DNA of 38,229 bases from Clostridiales bacterium. Its GTDB lineage: Bacteria; Bacillota; Clostridia; Oscillospirales; Oscillospiraceae. A program made the translations under genes and the position numbers. This document shows, one piece after another, positions 6,943-15,423 of the stretch. Within the stretch, counting starts at the first letter, position 1; every line of letters starts with the position of its first letter. Below the pieces are notes generated by a model, which worked only from the letters and a program-made list of their open reading frames with translations, did no database searches and was not told the DNA's origin. The stretch covers positions 1 through 38,229 of the forward strand of contig JAHAEW010000027.1 in assembly GCA_018374635.1 (NCBI GenBank), read 5' to 3'.

Positions 6943-8124
6943 TTATTGCTCCGTGAAGCCGTCCTCCAGAGAGCCGGCCGCACAGGCGGCCAGAATGCAA
7001 CGCTCAAAGAGCGACTCCACCTCAGCATACTCGGTGGGGGTGTGGTTTCCCTCGCCCCGCACGCCCATGGCGCACACGGTGGGAATGCCGCAGGCCACGG
7101 TGATGCCCGAGTCGGACAGGCCGCCCACCTGGAAGCAGCCGGGCTCGTCCATACCGCACCTGACGGCGGTGCGCTGGATGTGGCGGAACAGGGCCATGAC
7201 GCCGTCGGTGGTGTCCATGCACTCCATCAGGCGGCTGGTGTCCAGCTCTGCCCAGGTGTCGGGGACGGTACTGTGGGACGCGGCCTGCTCCAGGGCATCA
7301 AGGATCTCGTTCTTGATCTCCGTGGAGGGAAAGCGGACACCGATACTGATGGTGCACAAATCCGGGATGGTGTTCTCTCCGATGCCGCCGGTGATCTTGC
7401 CGCAGTTGATGAGCTTGCCCCGGGAAATGTCGTTGCAGGCCTCCAGCGCTACGATCTTGTGAGCGGCCTCCAGCACGGCGGAGCGCCCCTTCTCCGGGGC
7501 GTTGCCGGAGTGGGCGGATACACCGTGGACCGTCAGGGATACCGGGCCGCCGCCCTTGCGCCCCACCACCAGACGGTTGTCCGGGAAGCCGGTCTCGAAG
7601 TTGAATGCGGCTGCGGCACCCTTGATCTCCTCCGTCATCACCTGCTTGGCATTGGAGAGCATATGCAGATTCTCCTCGTCACCGGCAAAGACACACTTGA
7701 CGGGCCGGCCGGTAAAGCCGGCGGCAGCCAGGGCCTTGATGGCGTGGACGGCAATGACAAGGCCGGCCTTCATGTCCAGCACGCCGGGGCCGTGGGCCCT
7801 GCCCTGCTCATCGATGCGGAAGGGGTTGTCCTCGGCTGTCCCCTCCTTGAACACGGTGTCCACATGGCCGATGAACAGCAGGGGGGCCTTGGGGCTGCCG
7901 CTGTTCCACTCGGCCACCAGTACGCCGCCAGCGTTCTCCACGGGGAGTACCCGCACCTTGGCGCCCACACTCTCCAGCTCCCTGCGCAGGATATCGTCCA
8001 TGGCGGCCACTCCCTCCAACTGGCGGGAGCCGCTCTCGGTGTTCACCATTTCCTCCCAGAGCGCCAGCATTTCGTCATGGTGTCCATCCACATACTGGCG
8101 GATACGCTCGAACAGTTCCTCCAT
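6943..8124 (-). CDS. M20-family metallopeptidase
   Basis: A 393-residue zinc hydrolase of the M20 (carboxypeptidase G2 / ArgE / DapE) superfamily, normal in length. The motifs are GHVDTVF (H87, D89), GPGVLDMKAG (D117) and FAGDEEN (E150/E151), with a C-terminal histidine in GEGNHTPTEY. These match the metal-binding and catalytic residues, with a dimerisation domain between about 190 and 300. No signal peptide, so cytoplasmic. It probably removes a C-terminal amino acid, such as glutamate, or cleaves an acyl-amino acid. The neighbouring carriers suggest its substrate is imported. Exact specificity cannot be read from the sequence. Confidence 0.88.
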   Translation of the reverse strand: MEELFERIRQYVDGHHDEMLALWEEMVNTESGSRQLEGVAAMDDILRRELESVGAKVRVLPVENAGGVLVAEWNSGSPKAPLLFIGHVDTVFKEGTAEDNPFRIDEQGRAHGPGVLDMKAGLVIAVHAIKALAAAGFTGRPVKCVFAGDEENLHMLSNAKQVMTEEIKGAAAAFNFETGFPDNRLVVGRKGGGPVSLTVHGVSAHSGNAPEKGRSAVLEAAHKIVALEACNDISRGKLINCGKITGGIGENTIPDLCTISIGVRFPSTEIKNEILDALEQAASHSTVPDTWAELDTSRLMECMDTTDGVMALFRHIQRTAVRCGMDEPGCFQVGGLSDSGITVACGIPTVCAMGVRGEGNHTPTEYAEVESLFERCILAACAAGSLEDGFTEQ

Positions 8125-8157
8125 AATAATTCCTCCTTTGTTTACGGTCTCTATCAG

Positions 8158-9333
8158 CTACAGCATGCGGACGACCACGCCGGCAATGAGCACCGAGGCG
8201 ATGGTTACCGTCACAAAGCCCGCTGTCAGCATCTTGGGTAACAGGTAGTTGAGAATGGCGGCCTTTTCTGTCTCAGTTCGGCCGAAGGCCTCGGCCACCT
8301 CCTGGGGAATCAGCATGGTGGTGGGGAAGCCGAAGGTGCAGCTGATGCCGAAGGAGACGGCCAGGCCGAAGGGGAAGTTCATCATTTTGGCGCAGATGAA
8401 GCCCAGGAGCACCGTGCCGGCCACGCCGCAGGCCGCGGAGAGCAACAGGGCGGGCAGGACCGACAGCACCTGCTGCGGGGTCGTGGTGGCCAGATTGGAG
8501 AAGATCAGGATGGTAACGAAGAAGGTGATCAGACCGCCGGACTGGGTCTTGGACATGATGCCCTTCTCCAGGAAGCCCAGGGCGAAGAACACCGCGCCCA
8601 TCACCAGGCAGAGGACGAAGTAGTGGATCACCCCGCCGGTGAGCTCAGAGAGGAAGTGGGCCGCCACCGCCACCAGGCCCAGCTTGGCCAGATAGACAGA
8701 GGGGCGTGCGAAGGAGGCGGGCAGCTGGAGCAGGCCCCGGCGGGAGCCGGCGACGGTCTCCTGCTGCTGGCTGTACTCGGCCACCAGCGCCGGGTTGTCC
8801 CGGAACTGGACGGCGGTGCGCCGCAGCAGCAGAGAGGCAATGGGCACGCCGATGAATTTCTGCACCACATACATCACAATACACAGGGTGCTGGCGGTCA
8901 CCAGGCCCATCTCGTCCAGGGCGGTGGTCATGATCAGGGTGGCCGCGCTGCCTCCGGCGAAGATGGGGGCCACGGACAGGGCCATCTCCTTGCCGATGAG
9001 GGGATAGCCGATCAGGATGATGGCCAGGGTGGCGCCGACGACGCAGACCAGGGAGGTGACAACCACTTTCCACTGCCGCCGCAGCTCGGGGAAGTCGATG
9101 GTGGTACCCAGGGAGACAATGAGGATTCCCGCGATGACATTGCCGAAACCGGTGACCTGGGCATCCTCGATCACCGACCGGGGCAGAATGCCGCTCCAGA
9201 AGCCGGCCAGGAGCAGGATCGCAATACCCAGCACGGTGGAAAAGACCGCCTTTGTCTTCTGGGCAATGAGCTCACCCGCCGCATAGACGCAGAACAGAAT
9301 AGTCAGAGCGATAATCGGTTCCAAGGCCCTCAT
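8158..9333 (-). CDS. Multi-pass membrane carrier, family uncertain
   Basis: A 391-residue integral membrane protein with ten or more hydrophobic segments and two internally similar halves (IAGILIVSLGTTIDFPELR in the first, GLITFFVTILIFSNLATTTP in the second). The layout recalls inverted-repeat secondary carriers (DUF3100, DUF819 or GltS-like), but I cannot place it firmly. It is the first gene of the leftward operon (carrier, M20 peptidase, yjiH, yjiG, small membrane protein) that runs divergently in function from the LysR gene behind it. It probably imports the peptide or N-acyl amino acid hydrolysed by the peptidase. ATG 9333 has only a weak GAAAGG site. Confidence 0.6.
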   Translation of the reverse strand: MRALEPIIALTILFCVYAAGELIAQKTKAVFSTVLGIAILLLAGFWSGILPRSVIEDAQVTGFGNVIAGILIVSLGTTIDFPELRRQWKVVVTSLVCVVGATLAIILIGYPLIGKEMALSVAPIFAGGSAATLIMTTALDEMGLVTASTLCIVMYVVQKFIGVPIASLLLRRTAVQFRDNPALVAEYSQQQETVAGSRRGLLQLPASFARPSVYLAKLGLVAVAAHFLSELTGGVIHYFVLCLVMGAVFFALGFLEKGIMSKTQSGGLITFFVTILIFSNLATTTPQQVLSVLPALLLSAACGVAGTVLLGFICAKMMNFPFGLAVSFGISCTFGFPTTMLIPQEVAEAFGRTETEKAAILNYLLPKMLTAGFVTVTIASVLIAGVVVRML

Positions 9334-9364
9334 CCTTTCGCGATTTTCTTGTCACAAAAAGCAT

Positions 9365-9417
9365 ATCATGCAATTTTTCATGATGTCCAACGCGAAATAG
9401 TTATAACGCAGCTATAA
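9365..9417. promoter_or_regulatory. Likely LysR operator region of the carrier-peptidase operon
   Basis: A palindrome TTATA-N7-TATAA at 9401-9417 has the spacing of a LysR box (T-N11-A). A second inverted repeat, ATCATG / CATGAT, lies at 9365-9384 between it and the carrier start. The rest of 9334-9599 contains the LysR terminator but no gene. Confidence 0.45.
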
Positions 9418-9473
9418 CCGGAGCGTCTTGTAAAAAAGGCAATAAAGCGGGCTTGATTTTATACAATTCGCAC

Positions 9474-9515
9474 AAAAAGAACGGCACTGTAACCAAATAC
9501 AGTGCCGTTCTTTTT
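9474..9515 (-). terminator. Bidirectional terminator after the LysR gene
   Basis: A perfect 17-bp stem (9474-9490 with 9499-9515), loop of eight, with A and T runs at both ends. It lies about 85 bases beyond the LysR stop and separates it from the carrier operon. Confidence 0.85.
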
Positions 9516-9599
9516 GTAGGGTTTTCAAACTGTTTTCGACGTTTTGAACACATATTCCCACGCGGTTATAACTTTGGCATAAAAAATATGAATAGCAAG

Positions 9600-10538
9600 T
9601 TATATCGGATATTGCTCCGGATCTGCCGCCCCGGGGGAGGGAAACAGGCCCTTCAGCAGGCCCACGAACTCCTCCGCCTCGGGGGTGAGCAGCTCCCGCT
9701 TGCGCTGGATCCAGCCGATGCTGATCTCAACGCCGGAGTTGCGCACGGGGATGGAGCGGATGCCGTACTCGGCGAAGTCGGGGGCGCTGAGGGCGGGCCC
9801 AAAACGGATGACGTCAGTCTGGCGCAGCAGGGCCAGGATGGCGGCGCTGTCGCTGACATAGAGCCTTCGATGGATCTTGCCCAAAGGGATGCCTCCGATC
9901 TTCAGGTAGTGGGCCAGGTTGGAGAAGTAGTCGTCAGGCAGGCGGATAAACGTGGAGTCCAGCAGATCCTCCATATAGACCTCTTTTCGGTCGTAAAAGG
10001 GGCTGTGGGGGCCGACGTTCAGGTACCAGGTGTCCTTGCCCAGCAGGTGGAACTCCAGATTCTTGTAGTTGGTGGTGTGCCTGAACTCCTTGAGCTGGAC
10101 ATTGTTGACCATGACGAAGCCGATCTCCGCCTGGCTGCCCTCCACGCTCTCCATCACGTTCTGCAGCCGCTGCTCCACCAGCTTGATCTCGATGGTGTCC
10201 TGCCGGTGGGCGTTGTGGAACTCCGCCACCAGCCGGCCCATGGTGATGATGGGATAGGCGGCGATGGAGAGGGTCCGGGGCCGATCCTTCTGGGACAGGC
10301 CCTGAATCAGCTCCATCTGGTTGAGGATGGTGCGGGCGTACTGGTAGAGCTTCTTGCCCCCGTCGGTGAGGGCCACGCCCTTGTTGGTGCGGTTGAAAAC
10401 CCGCACCTTCAGCTCATTCTCCAGGTTGGAGATGGCCTTGCTCAGATTGGGCTGGGTGATGAACAGCTTCTCCGCCGCCTTGTTGATGCTGCCCTGCTCC
10501 GCCACGGTCACAAAGTAAATCAGCTGCTGCAGCTGCAT
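9600..10538 (-). CDS. LysR-family transcriptional regulator
   Basis: A 312-residue LysR regulator of normal length. The N-terminal winged helix-turn-helix is clear (MQLQQLIYFVTVAEQGSINKAAEKLF, then QPNLSKAISNLENEL and LTDGGKKLYQYA, about 1-65), followed by a substrate-binding domain (about 90-295). It lies just upstream of the carrier-peptidase-YjiGH operon on the same strand, separated by a terminator, and probably controls that operon through the palindrome at 9401. This parallels the LysR gene beside iadA-yjiGH in E. coli. The co-inducer is unknown. Confidence 0.9.
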   Translation of the reverse strand: MQLQQLIYFVTVAEQGSINKAAEKLFITQPNLSKAISNLENELKVRVFNRTNKGVALTDGGKKLYQYARTILNQMELIQGLSQKDRPRTLSIAAYPIITMGRLVAEFHNAHRQDTIEIKLVEQRLQNVMESVEGSQAEIGFVMVNNVQLKEFRHTTNYKNLEFHLLGKDTWYLNVGPHSPFYDRKEVYMEDLLDSTFIRLPDDYFSNLAHYLKIGGIPLGKIHRRLYVSDSAAILALLRQTDVIRFGPALSAPDFAEYGIRSIPVRNSGVEISIGWIQRKRELLTPEAEEFVGLLKGLFPSPGAADPEQYPI

Positions 10539-10586
10539 AGAGTCCCTCCTTTTTCGGTCCGAAGCGTATGAAAGGGAGAAAGATGC

Positions 10587-11249
10587 TCAGGAGGCCTTCC
10601 GGCCCGGCCGGCGCAGATTGCGCAGCGTCTCCAGAAGGCTCTCCTGGCGCAGCTCCGACGCCCGGAAGTGAAGCAGTTTGAAATTCAGGTTGAACAGGGA
10701 GCCCAGCCCCACCGCCGAGATGACGGTGCCGATGCCCACCTGTCCGCCCAGGAGCCAGCCCGCCGCAATCACGGCGATCTCCACCGTGGCCCGGCAGATG
10801 CCCACCGACCGGCCGGTCTTGCGGGCCAGGGCCACCATCAGCGAGTCCCTGGGGCCGGCACCCAGGGCGGTGCGCATATAGAGCCAGGTGCCGATGACCA
10901 GGATCTCCAGCCCGGCCGCCAGCATGAGTAGGCCCCCCCACAGCGTGTCCATCTGGGGGATCCACCCCATGGCCTGGATGCCGTCGATAAATACCGCGCA
11001 CAGCACGATGTTGAGCACCGTGCCCAGGCCGATGGGCTCCCCGCAGAGCAGAGAGACCGCAATGATAACCGCCCCCACAAGGATGGAGGCCGTGCCATAG
11101 GTGATGCCCATGGTGTTGGACATGCCCTCCTGAAGGACGCTCCACGGCTCCAGGCCCACGTTGGCCTGGAGCATCATGGCGATGCCCACCGCGCTGACCA
11201 GCGCCCCCAGGGCGTTTTCCGCGATGCGCCGGACATAACCGTCTCTCAT
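10587..11249 (-). CDS. YczE/YitT-like membrane protein
   Basis: A 220-residue membrane protein with five or six helices and the YczE-type features GIAMMLQANVGLEPWSVLQEGMS and ALGAGPRDSLMVALARKTGRSVG. YczE proteins are conserved in Bacillota, often next to regulators, and their biochemical role is unclear. The start overlaps the stop of the GNAT gene by four bases (ATGA), so the two are translationally coupled. It precedes the LysR gene by 48 bases and may share its transcript. Confidence 0.75.
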   Translation of the reverse strand: MRDGYVRRIAENALGALVSAVGIAMMLQANVGLEPWSVLQEGMSNTMGITYGTASILVGAVIIAVSLLCGEPIGLGTVLNIVLCAVFIDGIQAMGWIPQMDTLWGGLLMLAAGLEILVIGTWLYMRTALGAGPRDSLMVALARKTGRSVGICRATVEIAVIAAGWLLGGQVGIGTVISAVGLGSLFNLNFKLLHFRASELRQESLLETLRNLRRPGRKAS

Positions 11250-12034
11250 ACGGGCAACCCCTTCAGGTACAGGCAGCCCCAGTTCCCACAGTCTGCAAAG
11301 CCCAGGCTGCGGTAGAGGCGGACCACCTCCTCATAGCCGGCGTTCATCCGGGGAGTCTTGCCCTTTTCTAGGATCCGCCGGGTCACCGCGCTGGTAATGC
11401 GGCCGCCGTATCCCCGGCGCCGGAATTCGGGAACCACCGACACGGAGGTGATCACGCCGCACTCGTCATCCTCGGCGCCGATGCTGCCGGTGCCCACCAG
11501 CTGCCCCTCCGCCTCCATGACGAAGAGCTCGGCCAGTCCCAGCTCCTGCTTGCGGGCCATCTCCTCCGCCCAGGGGGCGAAGTCGGCGTGGTGGGCCCGG
11601 AAGTAGGGGTGTCCCCGCTGGAGCAGATCAAAGACCTCCTCCCGGGTGCCCAGCCGCACCGCCGGGTCGGCCGGCGGCATCTCCCCCCGGTACACCATGT
11701 AGACGCTGCTGTCGATCTCGCCGCCCAGGATGGGCTGCAGGGCCTGGGCGATGGCCAGATCTCCGTTGACCTCCAGCAGGCCGTCGATGCTCTGAGCCAG
11801 CACCGCCAGATCCTCCACCCCGGTCCCGGGGCGGACCGACACCCAGAGCGCCCGGTCCTGCAGGGCAATGGCCGCGGCCGGACGCCCCTCCTGCTCCTCC
11901 AGGTAGAAGCGCACCTGATCATCCTCCAGGCCGTAGACCCTCAGCAGGGTGAGAATTTCCGAGCCAAACACCCGCTCATACGCGCAGGCGGTCTGAAAAT
12001 CCTCCGTTCTCTCCCGCGTCAGTTCCCTTACCAT
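11246..12034 (-). CDS. GNAT-family N-acetyltransferase
   Basis: A 262-residue protein with a C-terminal GNAT domain (about 140-260). The acetyl-CoA loop is visible as VVPEFRRRGYGGRI, followed by MNAGYEEVVRLYRSLGF. The N-terminal 130 residues are a second, less clear domain (possibly a degenerate GNAT fold, as in tandem GNATs). Start ATG 12034 has GGAGGAG upstream; the longer open frame does not. It is coupled to the YczE-like gene. Substrate unknown; acetylation of an amino acid, amine or peptide would fit the context. Confidence 0.8.
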   Translation of the reverse strand: MVRELTRERTEDFQTACAYERVFGSEILTLLRVYGLEDDQVRFYLEEQEGRPAAAIALQDRALWVSVRPGTGVEDLAVLAQSIDGLLEVNGDLAIAQALQPILGGEIDSSVYMVYRGEMPPADPAVRLGTREEVFDLLQRGHPYFRAHHADFAPWAEEMARKQELGLAELFVMEAEGQLVGTGSIGAEDDECGVITSVSVVPEFRRRGYGGRITSAVTRRILEKGKTPRMNAGYEEVVRLYRSLGFADCGNWGCLYLKGLPV

Positions 12035-12126
12035 GATGTCTCCTCCCAGCACTGTTTTATTTTTATGGTTTGTTTCTGCCGATTCCCTCATGAAAGGTGC
12101 CCTCCGGGCTGCCGGCATGCCTCGCG

Positions 12127-12849
12127 CTATTCCGCTTCCGCTTGATTGTGCTGTCCCGTCCGGTCCCGCCGGATCTGGGACAGGTAGCGGTATATGCTGG
12201 CCTGGGAGCACTGGAGCGCATCCGCCACCGGCTTGACCGCCCCCTTCAGCAGGAAGATCCCGTCGGCCTCCAGGCCCGCGATGATCTCCATCCGCTCCTC
12301 TGGCGTCAGGCGCAGCGGGGACAGGCCCAGCCGGTCCAGCGCCCGGTACACGGCCTCCTCCGCCACCGATCCGCTGGAGCTGTGGAAACGCTCCGGCGGC
12401 GGGGCGGGGATGGCGGACAGCTCGTCGATCCGGCTTGTGTCCACCTGAAAATTCGTATCCACAAATTTATCCGGATGGCACAGGCGCAGAATCTCCTCGC
12501 TCACCGCGTGGTAGCGGCTGTCGTCAAAGTTAATGCACAGCATCCCGATCAGTTTGCCGTTCTGTTTAATAAAAAAGGTAGAAGAGCGCAGGATCCGCCC
12601 GTCTGCGGAGACGCCGCGGTAGTGAAGCAGGTAGTCATGACTCTCATAGCTCTTGTCCCGCAGGATTTTCAGCGCCGTATTGGTCAGCGGCGCCCCCAGT
12701 TTCCGGCCGCTGACATGGCTGTTGGCGATAGCCACAATGGATCGGTTCCGATCCGTCAGGTCATGCAGGGCTACTTCATAGTCCGGGCCCAGTGTATGGC
12801 CGAGAAATTCGGTCAATTTTACATACTGCTGGAGCAACTGGCTGGCCAC
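12127..12849 (-). CDS. YheO/DauR-type PAS-HTH regulator
   Basis: A 240-residue regulator with an N-terminal YheO-type PAS-like domain (about 5-125, including VALHDLTDRNRSIVAIANSHVSGRKLGAPLT and GKLIGMLCINFDD) and a C-terminal HTH_22 domain (about 190-230, PVADALQCSQASIYRYL). DauR, a family member, represses amino-acid catabolic genes. It is divergent from the RidA-lyase genes and probably regulates them and itself. The start is GTG 12849 with GGGGGGT ahead; no ATG is better placed. Its promoter is a perfect consensus and an inverted repeat covers its transcription start. Confidence 0.8.
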   Translation of the reverse strand: MASQLLQQYVKLTEFLGHTLGPDYEVALHDLTDRNRSIVAIANSHVSGRKLGAPLTNTALKILRDKSYESHDYLLHYRGVSADGRILRSSTFFIKQNGKLIGMLCINFDDSRYHAVSEEILRLCHPDKFVDTNFQVDTSRIDELSAIPAPPPERFHSSSGSVAEEAVYRALDRLGLSPLRLTPEERMEIIAGLEADGIFLLKGAVKPVADALQCSQASIYRYLSQIRRDRTGQHNQAEAE

Positions 12850-12877
12850 ATTCGCTACCCCCCGTCATTTTTCCACA

Positions 12878-12930
12878 GTGTGAGAGTTTTCTCTTACACC
12901 TATTATAATAATAGGGCCGTGCTTTGTCAA
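12878..12930 (-). promoter_or_regulatory. Consensus promoter and operator of the YheO/DauR gene
   Basis: Reading leftward: TTGACA (12925-12930), 17 bases, TATAAT (12902-12907), both perfect. Just downstream, over the expected start, is the inverted repeat GTGTGAGAG / CTCTTACAC (12878-12886 and 12891-12899; 8 of 9 pairs). A strong promoter with an operator on its start site suggests repression, probably by its own product. Confidence 0.65.
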
Positions 12931-13051
12931 AGAGTTTGAATAACTTATTATGACTAAAATTTATTATTGCAATATAACTCTTTTGTTGTCGCTATTTTAC
13001 ACAAAATACACATCATAAAATATGCTTTTCAACGAAATGAACAATTCTATC

Positions 13052-13080
13052 TTGACATACTATTCTCCTTGTAATAAAAT
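13052..13080 (+). promoter_or_regulatory. Promoter of the ridA-lyase genes
   Basis: TTGACA (13052-13057), 17 bases, TAAAAT (13075-13080), 33 bases before the ridA ATG. It is divergent from the regulator promoter with about 120 bases between them. Confidence 0.75.
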
Positions 13081-13112
13081 CATTGCAGTTGAAGGGAGGT
13101 GGAACCCAGACT

Positions 13113-13490
13113 ATGAAGCAAGTTGTCAGCACAGACCGCGCGCCCGCCGCCATCGGGCCCTACGCGCAGGCCGTGACCCTCAATGGACTGATCATCACTT
13201 CCGGTCAGCTGCCCATTGATCCCGCCACCGGCGCGTTCCCCGAGGGGATTCAGGCCCAGACCAGGCAGTCCCTCACCAATGTGAAGGCGATTCTGGAGGC
13301 CGCCGGGAGCAGCATGGACAAAGTGGTCAAGACCACGGTATTCCTGAGCGACATGAACAACTTCGGCGCCATGAATGAGGTGTATGCCACGTTCTTTACC
13401 GAGGGGAGCTATCCCGCCCGGTCCGCCGTTGAGGTCGCCCGTCTGCCCAAGGACGCTCTGGTGGAAATCGAGGTCACCGCCGCGCTGTAA
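13113..13490 (+). CDS. ridA: RidA-family enamine/imine deaminase
   Basis: A 125-residue Rid/YjgF/UK114 protein, the usual length. Typical features are IGPYAQAV near the start, ITSGQLPIDPATG, NVKAILEAAGSSMDKVVKTTVFLSDM and PARSAVEVARLPKDALVEIEVTA; the arginine in PARSAVEV is the conserved catalytic residue. RidA hydrolyses reactive enamines such as 2-aminoacrylate that PLP-dependent lyases release. It is directly upstream of such a lyase, so the pairing makes chemical sense. GGGAGGTGG precedes ATG 13113. Confidence 0.92.
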   Translation: MKQVVSTDRAPAAIGPYAQAVTLNGLIITSGQLPIDPATGAFPEGIQAQTRQSLTNVKAILEAAGSSMDKVVKTTVFLSDMNNFGAMNEVYATFFTEGSYPARSAVEVARLPKDALVEIEVTAAL

Positions 13491-13597
13491 GCAAAGGTTC
13501 CCGTACACGATTTTTTGTTCAGGAAGGTTACTGTCCGCCAGTTGCTGGAGTTGGGTTCAGCCCGCTTCCGACGACCGGGGTATCCTCTAAAAAACAA

Positions 13598-13612
13598 AGG
13601 TGCACTGCACCT
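13598..13612. promoter_or_regulatory. Palindrome next to the lyase ribosome site
   Basis: AGGTGCA, one base, TGCACCT: a perfect 7-bp inverted repeat ending seven bases before the GGAGG. It could be an operator or a small hairpin affecting translation. The remaining ridA-lyase gap (13491-13597) shows no leader peptide that I can defend. Confidence 0.4.
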
Positions 13613-13632
13613 AAATGATGGAGGTAAACGAA

Positions 13633-15297
13633 ATGGACAAGAATGTGAAGCACTATCCTCTGGCTCATGATGTTGAGATGCCGCAGCACTGCGCGTACGT
13701 CGTGCGTGATCTGCCCCAGGCTACTGTTGAACAGCGTGAGCGCGCCCTGAACGCCACCCACTGGAATGAGTTCGCCTTCCCCGCTGGCCTGCTGACCGTT
13801 GATATGCTGTCTGACTCCGGCACCACCGCTATGACCAACCAGCAGTGGGCCACCCTGATGCTGGGCGACGAGGCCTATGGCCGCAACACCGGCTACTATG
13901 TACTGTTGGACACCTTCCGCGACATCTTCGAGCGCGGCGGCGAGAAGAATTGGAAGAAGAGCATCGACCTGGTCCGTACCGACTGCCGCGACTTGGAGAA
14001 GATGATGGACGATCTGTTCCTCTGCGAGTACGAGGGCGGCCTGTTCAACGGCGGCGCCGCTCAGATGGAGCGCCCCAACGCCTTTATCATTCAGCAGGGC
14101 CGTGCCGCTGAGTCTGTGCTGATGGAGATCGTGAAGAAGATTCTGACCGCCCGTCATCCCGGCAAGGTTTTCACCATCCCCTCCAACGGCCATTTCGATA
14201 CCACCGAGGGCAACATCAAGCAGATGGGCTCCATCCCCCGCAACCTGTACAACAAGGAGTTGCTATATGAGATCCCCGAGGGCGGCAAGTACGAGAAGAA
14301 TCCCTTCAAGGGCAACATGGACATCGAGAAGCTGGAGCAGCTGATCAACGCCGTGGGCGTGGAGAACGTCCCCCTGATCTTCACCTGTATCACCAACAAC
14401 CCAATCTGCGGCCAGCCTGTCTCCATGGCCAACATCCGCGAGATCAACCGCGTGGCCCACAAGTACGATATTCCTCTGGTCTTCGACGTGGCCCGCTGGG
14501 CTGAGAACGCTTACGCCATCAAGATGAACGAACCCGGCTACGAGGACAAGTCCATCGCCGAGATCGCCACCGAGATGTTCTCCTACTGCGACGCCTTCAC
14601 CATGTCCGCCAAGAAGGACGGCCACGCCAACATGGGTGGCATGCTGGCCTTCCGCGACAAGGGCCTGTTCTGGCAGAAGTTCTCCGACTTCAACGAGGAC
14701 GGCACCGTCAAGACCGACGTGGGCGTGCTCATCAAGGTCAAGCAGATCTCCTGCTACGGCAACGACTCCTACGGCGGCATGTCTGGCCGTGACATAATGG
14801 CTCTGGCCGCCGGCCTCTATGAGTCCTGCGACTTTGCCTATCAGCATGACCGCGCCATGCAGTGCGAGTACCTGGCCCAGGGCTTCTACAAGAACGGTGT
14901 CAAGGGCGTCGTCCTGCCCGCCGGCGGCCACGCCGTGTACATCAACATGGACGAGTTCTTCGACGGCAAGCGCGATCACACCACCTTCGCCGGCACCGGC
15001 TTCTCTCTGGAGCTGATCCGCCGCTATGGTATCCGCGTGTCCGAGCTGGGCGACTTCTCCATGGAGTATGACCTGAAGACTCCCGAGCAGCAGGCCGAGC
15101 TGGCCAACGTGGTCCGCTTCGCCATCGACCGCAGCCGCCTGACCAAGGAGCACCTAGACTACGTCATCGCCGCTGTAGCTCAGCTGTACAAGGACCGAGA
15201 GTCCATCCCCAACATGCGCATCGTCTGGGGCCACAAGCTCCCCATGCGCCACTTCCACGCTTTCCTCGAGCCCTACCCCAACGAGGAGAAGAAGTAA
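13633..15297 (+). CDS. tnaA: Tryptophanase / tyrosine phenol-lyase family beta-eliminating lyase, long form
   Basis: A 554-residue PLP enzyme of the tryptophanase / tyrosine phenol-lyase family. It splits an amino acid by beta-elimination, giving pyruvate, ammonia and indole or a similar leaving group. Recognisable are LLTVDMLSDSGTTAMT, GDEAYGRNTGYY, QQGRAAE, TCITNNPICGQPVSMANIRE, FDVARWAENAY (PLP-ring aspartate and phosphate-side arginine) and the Schiff-base site MSAKKDG (K328 by analogy with E. coli K270), then MGG. Family members are usually 455-475 residues. Here about 50 extra residues (around 101-149, rich in W, C and acidic residues) sit between the YYVL helix and QQGRAAE. Substrate (Trp, Tyr or other) cannot be decided from the motifs. 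GGAGG precedes ATG 13633. Confidence 0.85.
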   Translation: MDKNVKHYPLAHDVEMPQHCAYVVRDLPQATVEQRERALNATHWNEFAFPAGLLTVDMLSDSGTTAMTNQQWATLMLGDEAYGRNTGYYVLLDTFRDIFERGGEKNWKKSIDLVRTDCRDLEKMMDDLFLCEYEGGLFNGGAAQMERPNAFIIQQGRAAESVLMEIVKKILTARHPGKVFTIPSNGHFDTTEGNIKQMGSIPRNLYNKELLYEIPEGGKYEKNPFKGNMDIEKLEQLINAVGVENVPLIFTCITNNPICGQPVSMANIREINRVAHKYDIPLVFDVARWAENAYAIKMNEPGYEDKSIAEIATEMFSYCDAFTMSAKKDGHANMGGMLAFRDKGLFWQKFSDFNEDGTVKTDVGVLIKVKQISCYGNDSYGGMSGRDIMALAAGLYESCDFAYQHDRAMQCEYLAQGFYKNGVKGVVLPAGGHAVYINMDEFFDGKRDHTTFAGTGFSLELIRRYGIRVSELGDFSMEYDLKTPEQQAELANVVRFAIDRSRLTKEHLDYVIAAVAQLYKDRESIPNMRIVWGHKLPMRHFHAFLEPYPNEEKK

Positions 15298-15320
15298 GCA
15301 TCTCTTCCCCCGGAATTCTG

Positions 15321-15420
15321 GACAATTTTGCGTGTCCGCATGACGTAGCGAACGATGCGGCGATCAGGCAAACCGGCGCCCAACAAACAGAATAGTCCGT
15401 TTGTTGGGCGCCTTTCTTTT
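15321..15420 (+). ncRNA. Tandem RNA element, copy 1 (hairpin plus terminator)
   Basis: It begins ACAATTTTGCGTG, then a hairpin CCGCAT (15336-15341) / ATGCGG (15355-15360) with loop GACGTAGCGAACG, then a perfect 14-bp terminator stem (15375-15388 with 15399-15412) and a T run. Copy 2 follows at once and keeps the same order. It may be only the lyase terminator, but the shared upstream hairpin argues for more. Not a riboswitch class I recognise. Confidence 0.5.
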
Positions 15421-15423
15421 CCC

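Noticed and set aside
6946..8241. Rightward 431-codon frame opposite the M20 peptidase
   Set aside because: The peptidase motifs on the other strand are unambiguous; this frame resembles no family.
13491..13632. TnaC-like leader peptide or T-box before the lyase
   Set aside because: No start codon with a ribosome site followed by a Trp-containing short frame, and no T-box motif or antiterminator is visible.
14263..15153. Leftward 296-codon frame opposite the lyase
   Set aside because: Antisense shadow of a strongly conserved PLP enzyme; low-complexity composition typical of shadows.
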